A stretch of 64,000 nucleotides of DNA from Mycobacterium sp. IS-1496 (GCF_001499995.1 NZ_LQIU01000011.1:1-64000), one strand, 5' to 3'; shown: positions 36,214 to 46,749, numbered from the stretch's first letter. The notes: a model not told the origin generated them from the sequence alone. A program made the numbers and translations.

Positions 36214-38843
36214 AACTGCACCGCCTGGTGTTGACCAACTACCGCGGCGTCAGCCGCCGCGAGATTGAGTTCCCCGACCATGGTGTCGTGGTCATCAGCG
36301 GCGCCAACGAGATCGGCAAATCGTCGATGATCGAGGCGCTCGATCTGCTGTTCGCCGCCAAGGACCGCTCGACGAAGAAGGAAGTCAAGCTGGTCAAACC
36401 CACCCACGCCGACGTGGGGGCCGAGATCAGTGCCGAGATCAGCACCGGGCCTTATCGTTTCGTGTACCGCAAACGCTTCCACAAGCGCGCGGAGACCGAG
36501 CTGACCATCCTCGCCCCGCAGCGTGAGCAGCTCACCGGTGACGAGGCACACGAGCGGGCGCTGGCCCTGCTCGAACAGACCGTCGACATGGACCTGTGGC
36601 AGGCACAACGGGTCTGGCAGTCCGCCTCCACCGCCGCGGCGGACTTCTCCGGGTCCGATGCGCTCGCCCGCGCGCTCGACGGGGCCGCCGGCGAGGCGGC
36701 CACCACCTCGGGGGCCGAGCCGCTGCTCGTCGACCGCATCGACGAGGAGTACGCCCGCTACTTCACGGCCACCGGCCGGCCGACGGGGGAGTGGGCCGCC
36801 GCGATCAAACGGCTGCAGGCGGCCGAAGCCGAGGTGGCACGGTGCGCGGAAGCGGTCGGTGAGGTCGACGAGGCGGTGCGCCGGCACGCGGCGCTGACCG
36901 ACCAACTCGCCGAATCGACCGGGCAGCGGGCGGCGCTCGCGCACGAACTGGTGGCCGCGCGCGACGCCGCGCAGGCGGTGGCGGCGCTGCGCAGGCAGGC
37001 CGACGAGGCCGACGTCGTCGCGAAGGCGGCCCAGGCCACCCGCGCCGCCTCGCTCGCCGCGGTCACCGAACGCCGCCGCGTGCGAGCCGACATCGACGAA
37101 CGTCGCGCGGCGCTCACCGAACTCGACGCCGCGGTGGCCGCCGCCGTCGGCGAGGAGGCCACCGCCCGCGAGGTCGACGAGGCCGCGCAGCAGGCCGCCG
37201 AGCAGGCGCGGGCCGCGGTCGACGAACACCACGCCCTCGTCGATACGGCGCGCGTTGTGGCACAACGTCTTTCCGACCGGGACGAGGCCGACCGGTTGGC
37301 GGCCCGGCTGGCGAAGATCGACGCGGCAGTGCGCGAGTTGGCGGTCGTCGACGCCGAGCTGGCCGGGATCGCGGTCACCGACACTTCGATGCGACTCGTC
37401 GAGGCGGCCGCGGTGGCCGTGGAACGGGCCGCCGGGCAGGCCGAACTCGCCTCTGCGCGAATCGAACTCGATGCGATCGCCGACGTCGAGGTGCGGGTGG
37501 GTGACGAGGTGGTGCGGGTGTCCGCCGGCGACGGCTGGTCGGTCAACGCGACGTCGCCGACGGAGATCACCGTGCCCGGGCTGCTGACGGCGCGCGTGGT
37601 GTCCGGCGCCCCGGCCGTGCAGACCCAGGCGCGGCTCGAGACGGCCGAGGCGGAACTGGCGGCCGCGCTGCAGGCGGCCGGCGCCGCCGACATCGCGACC
37701 GCGCGGGGCCTGCACGACCGGCGCCGTGAGCTGACGCAGACGCGGGCGACGTTGCGCGCGACGCTCGATGCGCTCACCGGCGACGACACCGAAGCGGCAC
37801 TGCGGGCCCGGCTGGCCGAACTGCGGGACGGGCAGTCGGAGCCCGAGGGGCTGTTCGATCTCGACGGGCCGGCCGACGCCGCCGCGGCGCGCTCGGCCCT
37901 CGCCGCCGCCGTCGCCGCGCACCAGCGGGCCATCGGCGACTGCGAGACGCACCGCAAGGTGGCGGTCGCGGCGTCGGCCAAGTTGGGGGAGAAGGTCACT
38001 CGGCTCGGTGTCGCGCGCGAGAAGCTCGCCGCCGCACAGGCGGAGCTCAACACCGCCACCGAGCGCCTGGCGGCGGCGCGCGCCACCGTGGCCGACGAGA
38101 GTCTGTCGGTGGCGGCTGAAGCCGACCGTGAGGCGGCCGAGCACGCCGTCGCCCGTGCCGCCCGGCTGCGTGACGAATTGGCGCAGAGCGCCCCGGCGGC
38201 GGTCGAGGCCACTCTCGACGAGGTGACCCGCCGCGACCGGGCGCTGCAGGCGCGCCACGAGGACACCACCGAGGCGTTGCGCGAAGTGACCGCCGCGCTG
38301 AAGGTGTACGGCACCGAGGGCAGACAAGGACAATTGGACAGCGCGAACGCCGAACGCGAACACGCCGAGTCCGACTATCTGCGGGTGCACCGCCGGGCGC
38401 GGGCGGTGGAACTGCTGCGCTCGGTGATGAGCAGGCACCGTGCGGCGACGCGGGAACGCTACGTCGAACCGTACCGCCGCGAGGTCGAACGGCTCGGGCG
38501 GCTGGTGTTCGGCGACAGCTTCGAAGTCGAGATCGACAGCGATCTGCGAATCCACAACCGCACGCTCGCCGGTCGCACCGTGCCCTACGAGTCACTGTCC
38601 GGCGGTGCGAAAGAACAGTTGGGCATCGTGGCCCGGCTCGCCGGCGCCGCCCTTGTGGCCAAGGAGGACTCGGTGCCCGTCGTCATCGACGATGCGCTGG
38701 GCTTCACCGACCCCGACCGGTTGACCAAGATGGGTACCGTTTTCGACGTCATCGGCGGTGACGGTCAGGTGATCGTGCTGACCTGCAGCCCGCAGCGGTA
38801 CGCCTCAGTGCCCGATGCGCACCACATCGAGTTGACCGTCTGA
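36210..38843 (+). CDS. SbcC/Rad50-like SMC-type ATPase (Rv1278-like)
   Basis: An 877-residue ATPase with the Rad50 layout. The N-terminal Walker A is SGANEIGKSS (near residue 35). Two long coiled-coil arms rich in Ala/Glu/Arg fill about 165-745, with a hinge region near 420-480. The C-terminal ABC signature is LSGGAKEQ and Walker B is VVIDDALG. It is 2 residues longer than my memory of Rv1278. With the overlapping SbcD-like gene it forms a DNA-end-processing complex. The antisense strand carries long shadow frames because of the repetitive GCG-rich coiled-coil coding. Confidence 0.88.
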   Translation: MKLHRLVLTNYRGVSRREIEFPDHGVVVISGANEIGKSSMIEALDLLFAAKDRSTKKEVKLVKPTHADVGAEISAEISTGPYRFVYRKRFHKRAETELTILAPQREQLTGDEAHERALALLEQTVDMDLWQAQRVWQSASTAAADFSGSDALARALDGAAGEAATTSGAEPLLVDRIDEEYARYFTATGRPTGEWAAAIKRLQAAEAEVARCAEAVGEVDEAVRRHAALTDQLAESTGQRAALAHELVAARDAAQAVAALRRQADEADVVAKAAQATRAASLAAVTERRRVRADIDERRAALTELDAAVAAAVGEEATAREVDEAAQQAAEQARAAVDEHHALVDTARVVAQRLSDRDEADRLAARLAKIDAAVRELAVVDAELAGIAVTDTSMRLVEAAAVAVERAAGQAELASARIELDAIADVEVRVGDEVVRVSAGDGWSVNATSPTEITVPGLLTARVVSGAPAVQTQARLETAEAELAAALQAAGAADIATARGLHDRRRELTQTRATLRATLDALTGDDTEAALRARLAELRDGQSEPEGLFDLDGPADAAAARSALAAAVAAHQRAIGDCETHRKVAVAASAKLGEKVTRLGVAREKLAAAQAELNTATERLAAARATVADESLSVAAEADREAAEHAVARAARLRDELAQSAPAAVEATLDEVTRRDRALQARHEDTTEALREVTAALKVYGTEGRQGQLDSANAEREHAESDYLRVHRRARAVELLRSVMSRHRAATRERYVEPYRREVERLGRLVFGDSFEVEIDSDLRIHNRTLAGRTVPYESLSGGAKEQLGIVARLAGAALVAKEDSVPVVIDDALGFTDPDRLTKMGTVFDVIGGDGQVIVLTCSPQRYASVPDAHHIELTV

Positions 38844-38846
38844 CCG

Positions 38847-38897
38847 CCGTTTTCGCATTACCGTGGCGTGTGGCACGTGAGGTATCCGCGAAAACGG
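38847..38897. promoter_or_regulatory. Large hairpin between the SbcC-like and PAKKA genes
   Basis: CCGTTTTCGC (38847-38856) and GCGAAAACGG (38888-38897) are perfect 10-bp inverted arms, extended inward by ACC/GGT after a small internal loop. The structure starts 3 bp after the upstream stop and ends 37 bp before the next start. There is no U tract. It could be a processing hairpin, attenuator or protein-binding dyad. Confidence 0.5.
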
Positions 38898-38934
38898 GTA
38901 TGGGGCCTACGAGCCATACGTGAAACGGGAGGCC

Positions 38935-39657
38935 ATGGTGTCATCAGAAGACACGTCAGAAGACAAGGGCGCGCCGCTGCAACAGCGCGTCACCGATCTG
39001 CTCGCGACAGTAGGAGTGGCGCTGGGCGAGCTGGCGCAGCGGGCGCGTGACACCGTCCAGGGGGCGGCTGGGCGCGTCGGCATCGGATCGTCGTCCGACG
39101 ACGACGGCCCCGCCGCGCTGCCGTCCGGGGAGAAGGCCACGACGAGTTCCGGGCCGGCGAGTTCCGGGCCTGCGACGAAGACTCCGGTGACGAAGGCCCC
39201 TGCCAAGAAGGCCCCCGCCAAGAAGGCGGCGGTGAAGGCCCCCCCGGCGAAGACCGAAGCGGCCAACATGGCGCCGTCCAAAGCGACGCCCGCCAAGGCG
39301 ACGCCCGCCAAGGCGACGCCGGCCAAGGCGCCCGCCAAGAAGGCTGCGGTGAAGGCGACTCCGGCGAAGACCGAGGCGGCGAAGACGCCACCGGCCAAGG
39401 TGACTCCCGCCAAGACGCCGTCCGCCGGCGCCCCGGCGAAGAAGACGCCTGCCCAGAAGGCGCCTGGCCAGAAGGCCCCTGCCAAGAGTGCGCCGGCGAA
39501 GAAGACCACCGAACCGGCCAAGAAGGCAGTCGAACCGGCCAAGAAGGCAGTCGAACCGGCCAAGTCCGCCGTCGCGAAGAAGGCGCCCGCCAAGAAGGCC
39601 CCGGCCAAGAAGGCGCCCGCGAACAAGGCAACCAAGCGCCCCGGTAGCCCGGGCTGA
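38935..39657 (+). CDS. Histone H1-like PAKKA-repeat basic protein
   Basis: A 240-residue protein in two parts. Residues 1-60 are mixed and slightly acidic with an amphipathic helix ([18 protein letters not shown]). From about residue 75 to the end it is almost only Lys, Ala and Pro in PAKKA/TPAKA repeats, like the tail of mycobacterial HupB and eukaryotic H1, but with no HU domain. It should bind nucleic acid through charge. ATG 38935 (or GTG 38938) follows GGGAGG. Coding DNA contains exact tandem repeats that could change length by slippage. I do not recall an equivalent between Rv1278 and Rv1280c. Confidence 0.8.
   Translation: MVSSEDTSEDKGAPLQQRVTDLLATVGVALGELAQRARDTVQGAAGRVGIGSSSDDDGPAALPSGEKATTSSGPASSGPATKTPVTKAPAKKAPAKKAAVKAPPAKTEAANMAPSKATPAKATPAKATPAKAPAKKAAVKATPAKTEAAKTPPAKVTPAKTPSAGAPAKKTPAQKAPGQKAPAKSAPAKKTTEPAKKAVEPAKKAVEPAKSAVAKKAPAKKAPAKKAPANKATKRPGSPG
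39286..39330 (+). repeat. Three 15-bp tandem repeats inside the PAKKA gene
   Basis: ACGCCCGCCAAGGCG occurs three times in a row, the third with one change, encoding TPAKA each time. In-frame slippage here would change tail length. Confidence 0.85.
39511..39564 (+). repeat. 21-bp tandem repeats inside the PAKKA gene
   Basis: GAACCGGCCAAGAAGGCAGTC is present twice exactly and a third time for its first 12 bases, encoding EPAKKAV. Unit length is a multiple of three, so copy changes keep the frame. Confidence 0.85.
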
Positions 39658-39676
39658 CCTCAGGCCCCGGAACCGC

Positions 39677-40888
39677 TCAGAAGTAGGCGTTCGCCGGAAC
39701 CGGCGTGCCGTGCAACAGGTTCTCGCCGATCACCCGCGCCTTGTAGGCCACCGGGTTGTGCAGCGTGATCGTGCGGATGTTGCGCCAGTGCCGGTCGAGG
39801 TTGCGCTGACGGCTCGCTGCGCTGGCCCCGCCGAGCTCCAGCAGGCGGGTGGCCGCGTCCGGCGCCACGCGGTCCAGATGCACCTTCACCTTCGCGACCG
39901 CCAGCTGCGCCTCCTGCGCCAGCGTCGCGTCCGGCACTCCGTCGACCGCCGAATCGGTGGCCGCACCGATGATCGCGGCGGCGTCCAACACGGCCGCCCG
40001 GGCGACGTAGGCGGTGCTGGCCAGTTCGCCGAGCTGACGTTGCAGCAACGGATCGTCGGTCGGTCGCTCGGCCACCGCATGGCTGAAGTTGCGCTCACGC
40101 GACTCCAGCAGCGCGACACCGTCCTCCACCACGTTCGCCAGGATCCCGGCCACCACCGCATGGATGAACAGCTGCAGCGAGGCGTACTGCACAGTCGGCT
40201 CGGCCTGGGCGTCGTACGGCGAATCGGTGAGCACCTCGTCGGCCGCCACCGCGACGTCGGTGAACGTGGTGGTGCCGGTACCCGTCCGTCGCTGGCCGAA
40301 ACCGTCCCAGTCATCGACGATTCCGACCCCTTCGCGATCAGTGGGTACCACCACCGTCGCCACGGAATCGTGGTCGGTGGTCGCGGTCACCGTCAGATAG
40401 TCGGAGAACAACGTGCCGGTGCTGTAGTACTTCTCGCCGGTGAGCCGGTAGCCGCCCTGCCCGTCGGGCAGCAGGCGGGTGTTGAACACCAGGCTGCCGA
40501 CGGCCAGCCCGCCCTTCTCGCTGAACGCATTGCCGAAGATCTTGCCGTCGAGCACTTTGTCCAGCCAGCGCCGCGACGCCGGGTCGCCGACGGTGCGCAG
40601 CCGCTCCTCGACGAACCAGAAGTGGGTGCGGAAGATGTGCGCGACGATCGGATCGGCGGCGGCGACATCGATGATCGTCGAGAACAGTTGCGGCACAGTC
40701 AGTCCCGCACCGCCCAGATGTTCGGGCAGTCGCAGCGTGCCGAACCCGGCCCGCTTGAGCGCGCCCACCTGGTCGAACGGGTTCTCGTCGGCCCGGTCGC
40801 GGTCGCGTGCGCCCGCCGCGATCTGGGCCAGCAGGACGGCGAATTCCGGTGACCCGGGCAGGGCTCGGGTGTTCTCCACAGTCGTCAT
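39677..40888 (-). CDS. Acyl-CoA dehydrogenase-like flavin monooxygenase (SfnB/DszC type)
   Basis: A 403-residue flavoprotein of the acyl-CoA dehydrogenase fold. Features are [20 protein letters not shown] (about 48-67), [17 protein letters not shown] (about 148-164) and C-terminal [18 protein letters not shown]. The last segment and absence of the usual catalytic Glu context point to the SfnB/DszC group, which use reduced flavin to oxidise organosulfur compounds. That would fit sulfur scavenging, but a plain dehydrogenase cannot be excluded. ATG 40888 is chosen; a GTG two codons upstream is possible. It stands where M. tuberculosis has a GMC oxidoreductase (Rv1279). Confidence 0.8.
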   Translation of the reverse strand: MTTVENTRALPGSPEFAVLLAQIAAGARDRDRADENPFDQVGALKRAGFGTLRLPEHLGGAGLTVPQLFSTIIDVAAADPIVAHIFRTHFWFVEERLRTVGDPASRRWLDKVLDGKIFGNAFSEKGGLAVGSLVFNTRLLPDGQGGYRLTGEKYYSTGTLFSDYLTVTATTDHDSVATVVVPTDREGVGIVDDWDGFGQRRTGTGTTTFTDVAVAADEVLTDSPYDAQAEPTVQYASLQLFIHAVVAGILANVVEDGVALLESRERNFSHAVAERPTDDPLLQRQLGELASTAYVARAAVLDAAAIIGAATDSAVDGVPDATLAQEAQLAVAKVKVHLDRVAPDAATRLLELGGASAASRQRNLDRHWRNIRTITLHNPVAYKARVIGENLLHGTPVPANAYF

Positions 40889-40937
40889 GTCCACGGTTCT
40901 ACCGAGGACCCCTCGCGGGGAGCACCGTTTGGATCAG

Positions 40938-40954
40938 CCGGACCCGAAGTCCGG
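40938..40954 (-). terminator. Hairpin downstream of oppA
   Basis: CCGGAC and GTCCGG form a 6-bp perfect stem with a 5-base loop; on the minus strand the loop reads TTCGG, a stable tetraloop-like sequence. It lies about 105 bp past the oppA stop with no clear U tract. Nearby CGTGACGTCACG (40978-40989) is a perfect 12-bp palindrome. This 170-bp gap holds nothing else I can name. Confidence 0.4.
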
Positions 40955-41058
40955 TGTCAGTGCGAAGAGTCCGTTTGCGTGACGTCACGGCGGAGATCAG
41001 CGGCTGGAATCGCCACCGCGTTACGCAAGTCGCCCGCGAAGTGGGCCCCGCACACCGG

Positions 41059-42726
41059 CTACTTCACGAAGCCGATCTTCGTGTAGTCGGCGTCCGCGAG
41101 GCCGAACGCGCCGAAGTTGGCGAGGTTGGCCCGCACCGCCACGTTGCCCGGCGACTGCGTCAACGGCAGGCTGAAAACCTCGTCCCACAGCAGTTTGTCG
41201 ACCTCGTTGGCTTTCTGCTGAGCCTTCGCCGGGTCCAGTTCCTCCAGCGCCTCCTCGATCTTCGCGTCGATCTCGGGGCTGCCGATCTTGCCGAAGTTGC
41301 TCTCCCCGTTGGACGCGTAGATCTGCGTCAGCCCCGAGAGCGGGAATGCGTCGCCCACCCACGAGAACTGCGCCATGTCGAAGTCACCGGTGTTGATGTA
41401 GTCGGTGAAGAAGCCGGCCGCGCCCTTCGCGTCGAGGTCGAGTTTGACCCCGATCTGAGCGAGGTTGTTCTGCGCGATCTGGCCGAACTGGCGCGTGCTC
41501 AACGCGTCGAACAGCACGTCGCGGATCACCAACTGGCGGCCGTCCTTCTCCCGGAACTGCCCGTTGAGCCGCCACCCGAGCGCGTCGAGCTCCTGTTTGG
41601 CCTTCTCGGGGTCGAAGGCCACCACCGCGCTGTTGTCCTGGTAGCCCTGCTGGCCTGCGACGAAGATGTGGTTGTTGAGGGGAACCGGGTCGTCCGCGAG
41701 GCCGCGCTGGGTGACCGCCGCAATGGTCTGGCGGTCAATGCCTTTCGCGATCGCCCGGCGCAGCGCCTTGTCGGCCAGGATCGAGCCCGGCGCGCCGTTG
41801 AACGTGAAGTGGTACCAGCTGTTGCCCGGCGCCCGCCGGATCGCCACGCCGTTGGTGCGCCGCGCGATCGTCAGCTCGTCGAGGGTGGCCAGTCCCGTCG
41901 CGTCCAGCGCGTTGTTCTGCAGCGCCGGGATCCGGGCGGCGTCGTCGAGCACCGAGTAGGTGATGCTGTCGAGCACCGGCGGCGTACCCCACCATTTCGG
42001 GTTGCGGGTCAGCGTGATCCGCTGGGCCGTGCGGTCGAGGTTCGACACGATGAACGGCCCCGCCGACGGGCCCGGCGCGTTGAGCTGGCCGCGGTTGAAG
42101 GCCTCGGGCGTCGCGGTCATGCTCCTGGGCAGCAGCATGGTGTTGCCCGAGAGCATGCCGCGCCATTCCGCGTAGGGCTTGGCGAAGGTCATCACGGCCT
42201 GCCGGTCGTCGGCCCCGCGGGTCACCGAGGCGACGCGGTCGGAGCCGTTGGGGCTGGCGAAGGCGAACCCTTCCTGCTTACCGCTGGTGGCGTTCACCTG
42301 CGCGGCGATGTCCTCCCAGGTGATGGGCGTGCCGTCGCTCCACACCGCCTTCGGGTTGATCGTCCACGTGACGACCTGGGGGTCGGTGCCGGTGATCTCG
42401 GCGCCGGTGAAGTAGTCGGTGTACAGCGTCGCCGAACCGTCCGCGGCGATCCGGAACGCGCGCGGCATGGTGGCCTTGAGCATCCCTGCCGCGTCGGCGA
42501 CGTTGCCGTCGATGTGCAGGCTGTTGAAGTTCGCCGGGAACGCGGTCAGCGCCAGCCGCAGGTTGCCGCCCTGCCGCAGGGTGCCCACGTCCTGCGGGTT
42601 GACGTCGTTGGTGGCGCCCACCTCCGCGCTACCGCCGGCCGGCGGCGTGTCCTCGTTGCCGCTCGAACACGCGGCCAGGGTGAGGGTGGCAACGAGGGCG
42701 GCTGAGATCAGGCGTCGCAACGTCAT
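41059..42726 (-). CDS. oppA: Oligopeptide ABC transporter substrate-binding lipoprotein OppA
   Basis: A 555-residue extracytoplasmic solute-binding protein (SBP family 5). The N-terminal signal MTLRRLISAALVATLTLAAC ends in the lipobox, with lipidated Cys20. Family 5 marks include GGNLRLALTAFPANFNSL, VVTWTINPKAVWSDGTPITW and KALRRAIAKGIDRQTI. It delivers peptides to OppBCD. It is the last gene of the operon, starting 11 bp after oppD. The matching M. tuberculosis protein is Rv1280c, which is reported to bind peptides such as glutathione-related ligands; that detail is from family knowledge. Confidence 0.93.
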   Translation of the reverse strand: MTLRRLISAALVATLTLAACSSGNEDTPPAGGSAEVGATNDVNPQDVGTLRQGGNLRLALTAFPANFNSLHIDGNVADAAGMLKATMPRAFRIAADGSATLYTDYFTGAEITGTDPQVVTWTINPKAVWSDGTPITWEDIAAQVNATSGKQEGFAFASPNGSDRVASVTRGADDRQAVMTFAKPYAEWRGMLSGNTMLLPRSMTATPEAFNRGQLNAPGPSAGPFIVSNLDRTAQRITLTRNPKWWGTPPVLDSITYSVLDDAARIPALQNNALDATGLATLDELTIARRTNGVAIRRAPGNSWYHFTFNGAPGSILADKALRRAIAKGIDRQTIAAVTQRGLADDPVPLNNHIFVAGQQGYQDNSAVVAFDPEKAKQELDALGWRLNGQFREKDGRQLVIRDVLFDALSTRQFGQIAQNNLAQIGVKLDLDAKGAAGFFTDYINTGDFDMAQFSWVGDAFPLSGLTQIYASNGESNFGKIGSPEIDAKIEEALEELDPAKAQQKANEVDKLLWDEVFSLPLTQSPGNVAVRANLANFGAFGLADADYTKIGFVK

Positions 42727-42737
42727 GCACACGGACT

Positions 42738-44573
42738 CTAACGTTGCGGGACCGTCGGCTGGGGGACCGCCGCCAACAGACGCCGCGTGTACTCGTGCGC
42801 AGGGGCGGTGAAGACCTGCTCCCCGTCGCCCTGTTCCACGATGGCGCCCTTGTGCATGACGGCCACCCGGTGGGCGAGGTGCCGCACCACCGACAGGTCG
42901 TGCGAGACGAACAGATACGACAGCCCGAACCGCTCCTGCAGATCCAGCAGCAGGTTGATGATTCCGGCCTGGATCGACACGTCCAGCGCCGAGACGGGTT
43001 CGTCGAGGGCGAGGATCTTCGGCTGGGTGGCCAGCGCCCGCGCGATGCCGATGCGCTGCTTCTGCCCGCCCGAGAACTCGGCGGGGTAGCGGCTGGCGTC
43101 CTCACGCCGCAACCCGACGATCCCGAGCAGCTCCGCCACCCGCTCGTCGATGCGGCTCTTGTCGAACTTGTTGGCCTGCAACGGTTCCGCGAGCACGTCG
43201 AATACCGGTAGGCGCGGGTCGAGCGAGGCCACCGGATCCTGGAAGACCACCTGCAGGTCACCGCGCAACGCCCGTCGCCGCCGGGTGTCGAGCGCGGCGA
43301 CGTCCTCGCCGAGCACCTCGATCGAACCGCTCTGCGGCGGGGCCAGTTCGAGGATCTGGTGCAGCGTCGTCGACTTGCCCGATCCGGATTCGCCGACGAT
43401 CGCCAGCGTGCGTCCCTGCTGCAGGTCGAAGGTGATGCCGTCGACGGCGCGCACCTCGCCGATCCGGCGCCGGAAGACGGTGCCCTTGGTCAGCGCGTAG
43501 GTCTTCACCAGATCGTTCACGCGCAGCACCACCGGATCGTCGGACGACGGCGGCGACGCGGGAGGCGCGGTGGACACGCCGTACACCTCGGCGGCGCTGC
43601 GGCCCGCGACGTGTTCGGTGCGGATGCACGCCGCCCGGTGCCCCGGCGCCACCTCGATCAGCTCGGGTTCGGCGGCCCGGCAGTCGTCGATCGCCAGTGG
43701 GCAGCGGGGTGCGAACGGGCAGCCCGGCGGCAACGCCGCCAGCGCCGCCGGCGCACCGGGGATGGGCACCAGCCGGGCGCCCTGCCGCGCGTCGAGCCGG
43801 GGCACCGACCCGAGCAGTCCGACGGTGTAAGGCATCCGCCGCGCGCTGTACAGCTCCGACACCGTGGCGATCTCGACGGCCCGGCCGGCGTACATGACCA
43901 GCGCGCGGTCGGCGAACTCGGCGACGACGCCGAGGTCGTGGGTGATGATCAGCACGCCGGCCCCGGTGACGTCGCGGGCGGTCCGCAGCACCTCGAGGAT
44001 CTGCGCCTGCACGGTCACGTCCAGCGCGGTGGTCGGCTCGTCGCAGATGAGCAGGTCGGGGTCGTTGGCGATCGCGATCGCGATGACCACCCGCTGGCGT
44101 TCGCCGCCGGACAGTTCGTGCGGGAAGGCCCGGGCGCGCCGTTCGGGCTGGGCGATGCCCACCAGTTCGAGCAGTTCGACGGCGCGGGTGCGGGCCGCGC
44201 GCCGGTCGAGGTCGCGGTTGTGCACGCGCAGCGCCTCGGCGATCTGGTCGCCGACGGTGTACACCGGCGTCAGCGCCGACATCGGGTCCTGGAACACGGT
44301 GCCGATGCGGCGGCCGCGGATCCGCGACATCTCGGCGTCGGAGAGGCCGAGCAGTTCGGTGCCGTCCAACCGCACCGAACCGGCCACCTCCGCGTGTTCG
44401 GGCAGCAGCCCGGCGACGGCCATCGCCCCGGCCGACTTGCCCGCCCCGGACTCGCCGACCAGCGCCACCACCTCACCGGCGTCGACGTGGTAGTCCAGGC
44501 CGCGCACCGCGGCCACCCGTTCGGTGTCGGTCGCGAACGTCACCGTCAGTCCGGAGACCTCGAGCAGGCTCAT
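42738..44573 (-). CDS. oppD: Oligopeptide ABC transporter ATPase OppD (two fused ATPase domains)
   Basis: A 611-residue cytoplasmic protein with two complete ATPase domains in tandem, equivalent to OppD plus OppF. Domain 1 (1-270) has Walker A GESGAGKS, signature LSGGERQR and Walker B LLICDEPT; the OppD C-terminal motif with Cys ([14 protein letters not shown]) follows near 325. Domain 2 (355-611) has [16 protein letters not shown] and ILALDEPV. The ATG at 44573 overlaps the oppC stop by 4 bp. The fused form matches Rv1281c. Confidence 0.94.
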   Translation of the reverse strand: MSLLEVSGLTVTFATDTERVAAVRGLDYHVDAGEVVALVGESGAGKSAGAMAVAGLLPEHAEVAGSVRLDGTELLGLSDAEMSRIRGRRIGTVFQDPMSALTPVYTVGDQIAEALRVHNRDLDRRAARTRAVELLELVGIAQPERRARAFPHELSGGERQRVVIAIAIANDPDLLICDEPTTALDVTVQAQILEVLRTARDVTGAGVLIITHDLGVVAEFADRALVMYAGRAVEIATVSELYSARRMPYTVGLLGSVPRLDARQGARLVPIPGAPAALAALPPGCPFAPRCPLAIDDCRAAEPELIEVAPGHRAACIRTEHVAGRSAAEVYGVSTAPPASPPSSDDPVVLRVNDLVKTYALTKGTVFRRRIGEVRAVDGITFDLQQGRTLAIVGESGSGKSTTLHQILELAPPQSGSIEVLGEDVAALDTRRRRALRGDLQVVFQDPVASLDPRLPVFDVLAEPLQANKFDKSRIDERVAELLGIVGLRREDASRYPAEFSGGQKQRIGIARALATQPKILALDEPVSALDVSIQAGIINLLLDLQERFGLSYLFVSHDLSVVRHLAHRVAVMHKGAIVEQGDGEQVFTAPAHEYTRRLLAAVPQPTVPQR

Positions 44574-45490
44574 CTCTTGCCGCCCTTCCGGGCCGGACGG
44601 GCAGCCGGATCGAGCGCGTCGCGCAGCCCGTCGCCGACGAGGTTGGCGCACAACACGATCAGCACCAGCACGCCGGCCGGGAACAGGAACACCCACGGGA
44701 AGGTGGTGACCGAACCGGTGCCGTCGGCGATCAGCGTGCCGAGCGAGACGTCGGGCCGCTGCACCCCGAACCCCAGGAAGCTGAGCCCGGTTTCGGCGAG
44801 TACCGCCAGCCCGACGTTGAGCGCGGTGTCGATGATGAGGATCGACGCGACATTGGGCACGATGTGGCGCACGATGATCCGCCAGTGCGGCACCCCCATG
44901 TAGCGCGCCGCGACGACGAACTCGCGGTCGCGCAGGCTCATCGTCAGGCCCCGCACGATGCGGGAACTGATCATCCAGCTGAACGCCGCCAGCAGCAGGA
45001 TCAGCCACAGGATGGTGCCGGACTCCTTGGTCCGCGGTGTCACGATCGCGATCAGGATGAAGCTGGGCACCACCAGCAGCAGGTCGACCAGCCACATCAG
45101 CGTGCGGTCGCGCCACCCGCCGAAGTAACCCGCGATGGAGCCGACGGTGGCCGCGATGATCGTCGAGATGAACGCCACCGCGACGCCGATGAGCATCGAC
45201 TTCTGCATGCCGCGCAGCGTCTGGGCGAGCAGATCCTGGCCGAGTGCGTTGGTGCCGAACCAGTGTTCGGTGGTGGGCGGTTGCTGCAGTGCGTAGTAGT
45301 CCAGGTCGGTGTAGCTGTAGGGCAGCAGCGGGGGAACCAGGTAGCAGCCGGCGAACATCAACACCAGCAACGCCAGCGCGCCGACGGCCGCCTTGTTGCG
45401 CAGGAACCGCCGCAGCACGAGGGTGCGGCGCGAGGCGAACCGCGAGGTGTCCAGCCCCGAGCGGGCGGTGGTGCTCGTCGAATCCGTCAT
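44570..45490 (-). CDS. oppC: Oligopeptide ABC transporter permease OppC
   Basis: A 306-residue inner-membrane permease with about six helices. The N-terminal OppC extension ([19 protein letters not shown]) precedes the membrane part, [19 protein letters not shown] is the family marker (about 93-111), and the EAA loop is [21 protein letters not shown] (close to residues 195-215). It starts with ATG 45490 overlapping the oppB stop. Equivalent to Rv1282c. Confidence 0.94.
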   Translation of the reverse strand: MTDSTSTTARSGLDTSRFASRRTLVLRRFLRNKAAVGALALLVLMFAGCYLVPPLLPYSYTDLDYYALQQPPTTEHWFGTNALGQDLLAQTLRGMQKSMLIGVAVAFISTIIAATVGSIAGYFGGWRDRTLMWLVDLLLVVPSFILIAIVTPRTKESGTILWLILLLAAFSWMISSRIVRGLTMSLRDREFVVAARYMGVPHWRIIVRHIVPNVASILIIDTALNVGLAVLAETGLSFLGFGVQRPDVSLGTLIADGTGSVTTFPWVFLFPAGVLVLIVLCANLVGDGLRDALDPAARPARKGGKR

Positions 45491-46464
45491 CGCACCCTCA
45501 CCCTCGGGTCCAGCGCCGCGTAGATGACATCGGACAGCAACCCGGCCAACAGGATCATGGCCCCGGAGAACACCGTGATCGCGGCGATGATGTTGGTGTC
45601 CTGGGTCGCGATGCCCTGCACCACCCATTCACCCATCCCGTGCCAGCCGAAGATCTTCTCGACGAACACCGCACCGGTCACCAGCCCGCTCACCCCGTAG
45701 GCGAACAGCGTCGCCATCGGGATCAGCGCGGTCCGCAGACCGTGTTTGAACAGCGCCTGACGCCGGGTCAGGCCCTTGGCGCGCGCGGTCCGGATGAAGT
45801 CCTGGCCGAGCACGTCGAGCATCGCGTTGCGCTGGTAGCGGCTGAACCCGGCGATCGCGGCCAACGCGAGCGTGACCGTCGGCAGGATCAGGTGCTGCAA
45901 CCGGTCGACGAACTGGTCGACCGGTCCGCCGACGGCATCGGGCGACGTCTCGCCGGTGTACTCGAACACCTGCACGTCGAGCCAGGAGTTGGCGTTGAGC
46001 GCCCCGAGGATCAGCAGGTTCGCGATGACGAACGTCGGGGCGGACAGCACCAGCAGCGACAGCACCGTGATCACCCGGTCGGAGAGCCGGTACTGCCGGA
46101 TGGCGCCCCACGCACCGACCACGACGCCGATGACGGTGCCCAGCACCGATCCGATGACCAGCAACCGAAGGCTCACCCCGATCCGGCGGCCCAGTTCGTC
46201 GGAGACCGGCTGGCCGGCGACCGTCGTGCCGAAGTCGCCGCGCACCGCGTCGCCCAGCCACTGGGCGTACCGCACCGGGATGGGCTTGTCGAGGTTGAGT
46301 TCGGCGGCCTTCGCGTCGATCGTCGACTGCGGGGGCCGCGGATTGCGCTGCAGCAGACTGTCGAGCGGTTCGAAGGTCAGCGACGTCAGCGTGAACGTCA
46401 GGAACGACGCGAGCGCCAGCAGCACGACGTAGTTGAGCAGCCGGCGGGCCAGGAACCGCGTCAT
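45487..46464 (-). CDS. oppB: Oligopeptide ABC transporter permease OppB
   Basis: A 325-residue permease, first gene of oppBCDA. It has an N-terminal helix ([20 protein letters not shown]), a soluble loop with [14 protein letters not shown], then five helices with the EAA motif [20 protein letters not shown] near 225-244 and the final [13 protein letters not shown]. All four opp genes overlap or nearly abut, so they are one transcription unit read leftwards. Equivalent to Rv1283c. Confidence 0.94.
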   Translation of the reverse strand: MTRFLARRLLNYVVLLALASFLTFTLTSLTFEPLDSLLQRNPRPPQSTIDAKAAELNLDKPIPVRYAQWLGDAVRGDFGTTVAGQPVSDELGRRIGVSLRLLVIGSVLGTVIGVVVGAWGAIRQYRLSDRVITVLSLLVLSAPTFVIANLLILGALNANSWLDVQVFEYTGETSPDAVGGPVDQFVDRLQHLILPTVTLALAAIAGFSRYQRNAMLDVLGQDFIRTARAKGLTRRQALFKHGLRTALIPMATLFAYGVSGLVTGAVFVEKIFGWHGMGEWVVQGIATQDTNIIAAITVFSGAMILLAGLLSDVIYAALDPRVRVR

Positions 46465-46527
46465 CGGCGACTGCCGGTGCAGGGCTGCATGGGCTAGAGG
46501 GTAGAAGAAAACCCGCCGCCCGCAGGT

Positions 46528-46749
46528 TCAGGGCTGCGGCGGTGGCGGCGCGCCCGGTCCGCCGAACCCGCCCGGCGGCGGACCGAACGGCTGGTGGGAG
46601 GGGGGTCCGGGGCCGCCGGCGCCGTGATCGGTGGCCGCGTAGACGGCGCCGCCGCCCAGCGCGGCGATGACGGCGGCCGCGGCGATGGCCGCCGCTGTCT
46701 CGCGCAGACTCCAGCGCCCGTCGCCGGGCGAACCCCACACTTCACTCAT
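46528..46749 (-). CDS. Small single-pass membrane protein with Pro/Gly-rich tail
   Basis: A 73-residue protein. Residues 1-15 are polar, 16-40 form a hydrophobic helix (LRETAAAIAAAAVIAALGGG), and the remaining 33 residues are Gly/Pro-rich ending GGPGAPPPPQP. The tail probably lies outside the membrane. It is divergent from the response regulator gene, with a palindromic repeat in the gap, and the neighbouring sensor kinase carries a similar Pro-rich exoplasmic stretch, so the products may interact. Alternative longer starts in other frames are unsupported. Small proteins of this kind next to two-component systems are common in mycobacteria. Confidence 0.7.
   Translation of the reverse strand: MSEVWGSPGDGRWSLRETAAAIAAAAVIAALGGGAVYAATDHGAGGPGPPSHQPFGPPPGGFGGPGAPPPPQP

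Noticed and set aside
35721..38555. 944-codon open frame antisense to the SbcD/SbcC-like genes
   Set aside because: It mirrors the repetitive GCG/GAG coiled-coil coding of the real gene; low-complexity composition and no recognisable domain.
39181..39630. Possible CRISPR-like array in the PAKKA gene
   Set aside because: Repeats are in-frame 15- and 21-bp coding units without unique spacers.
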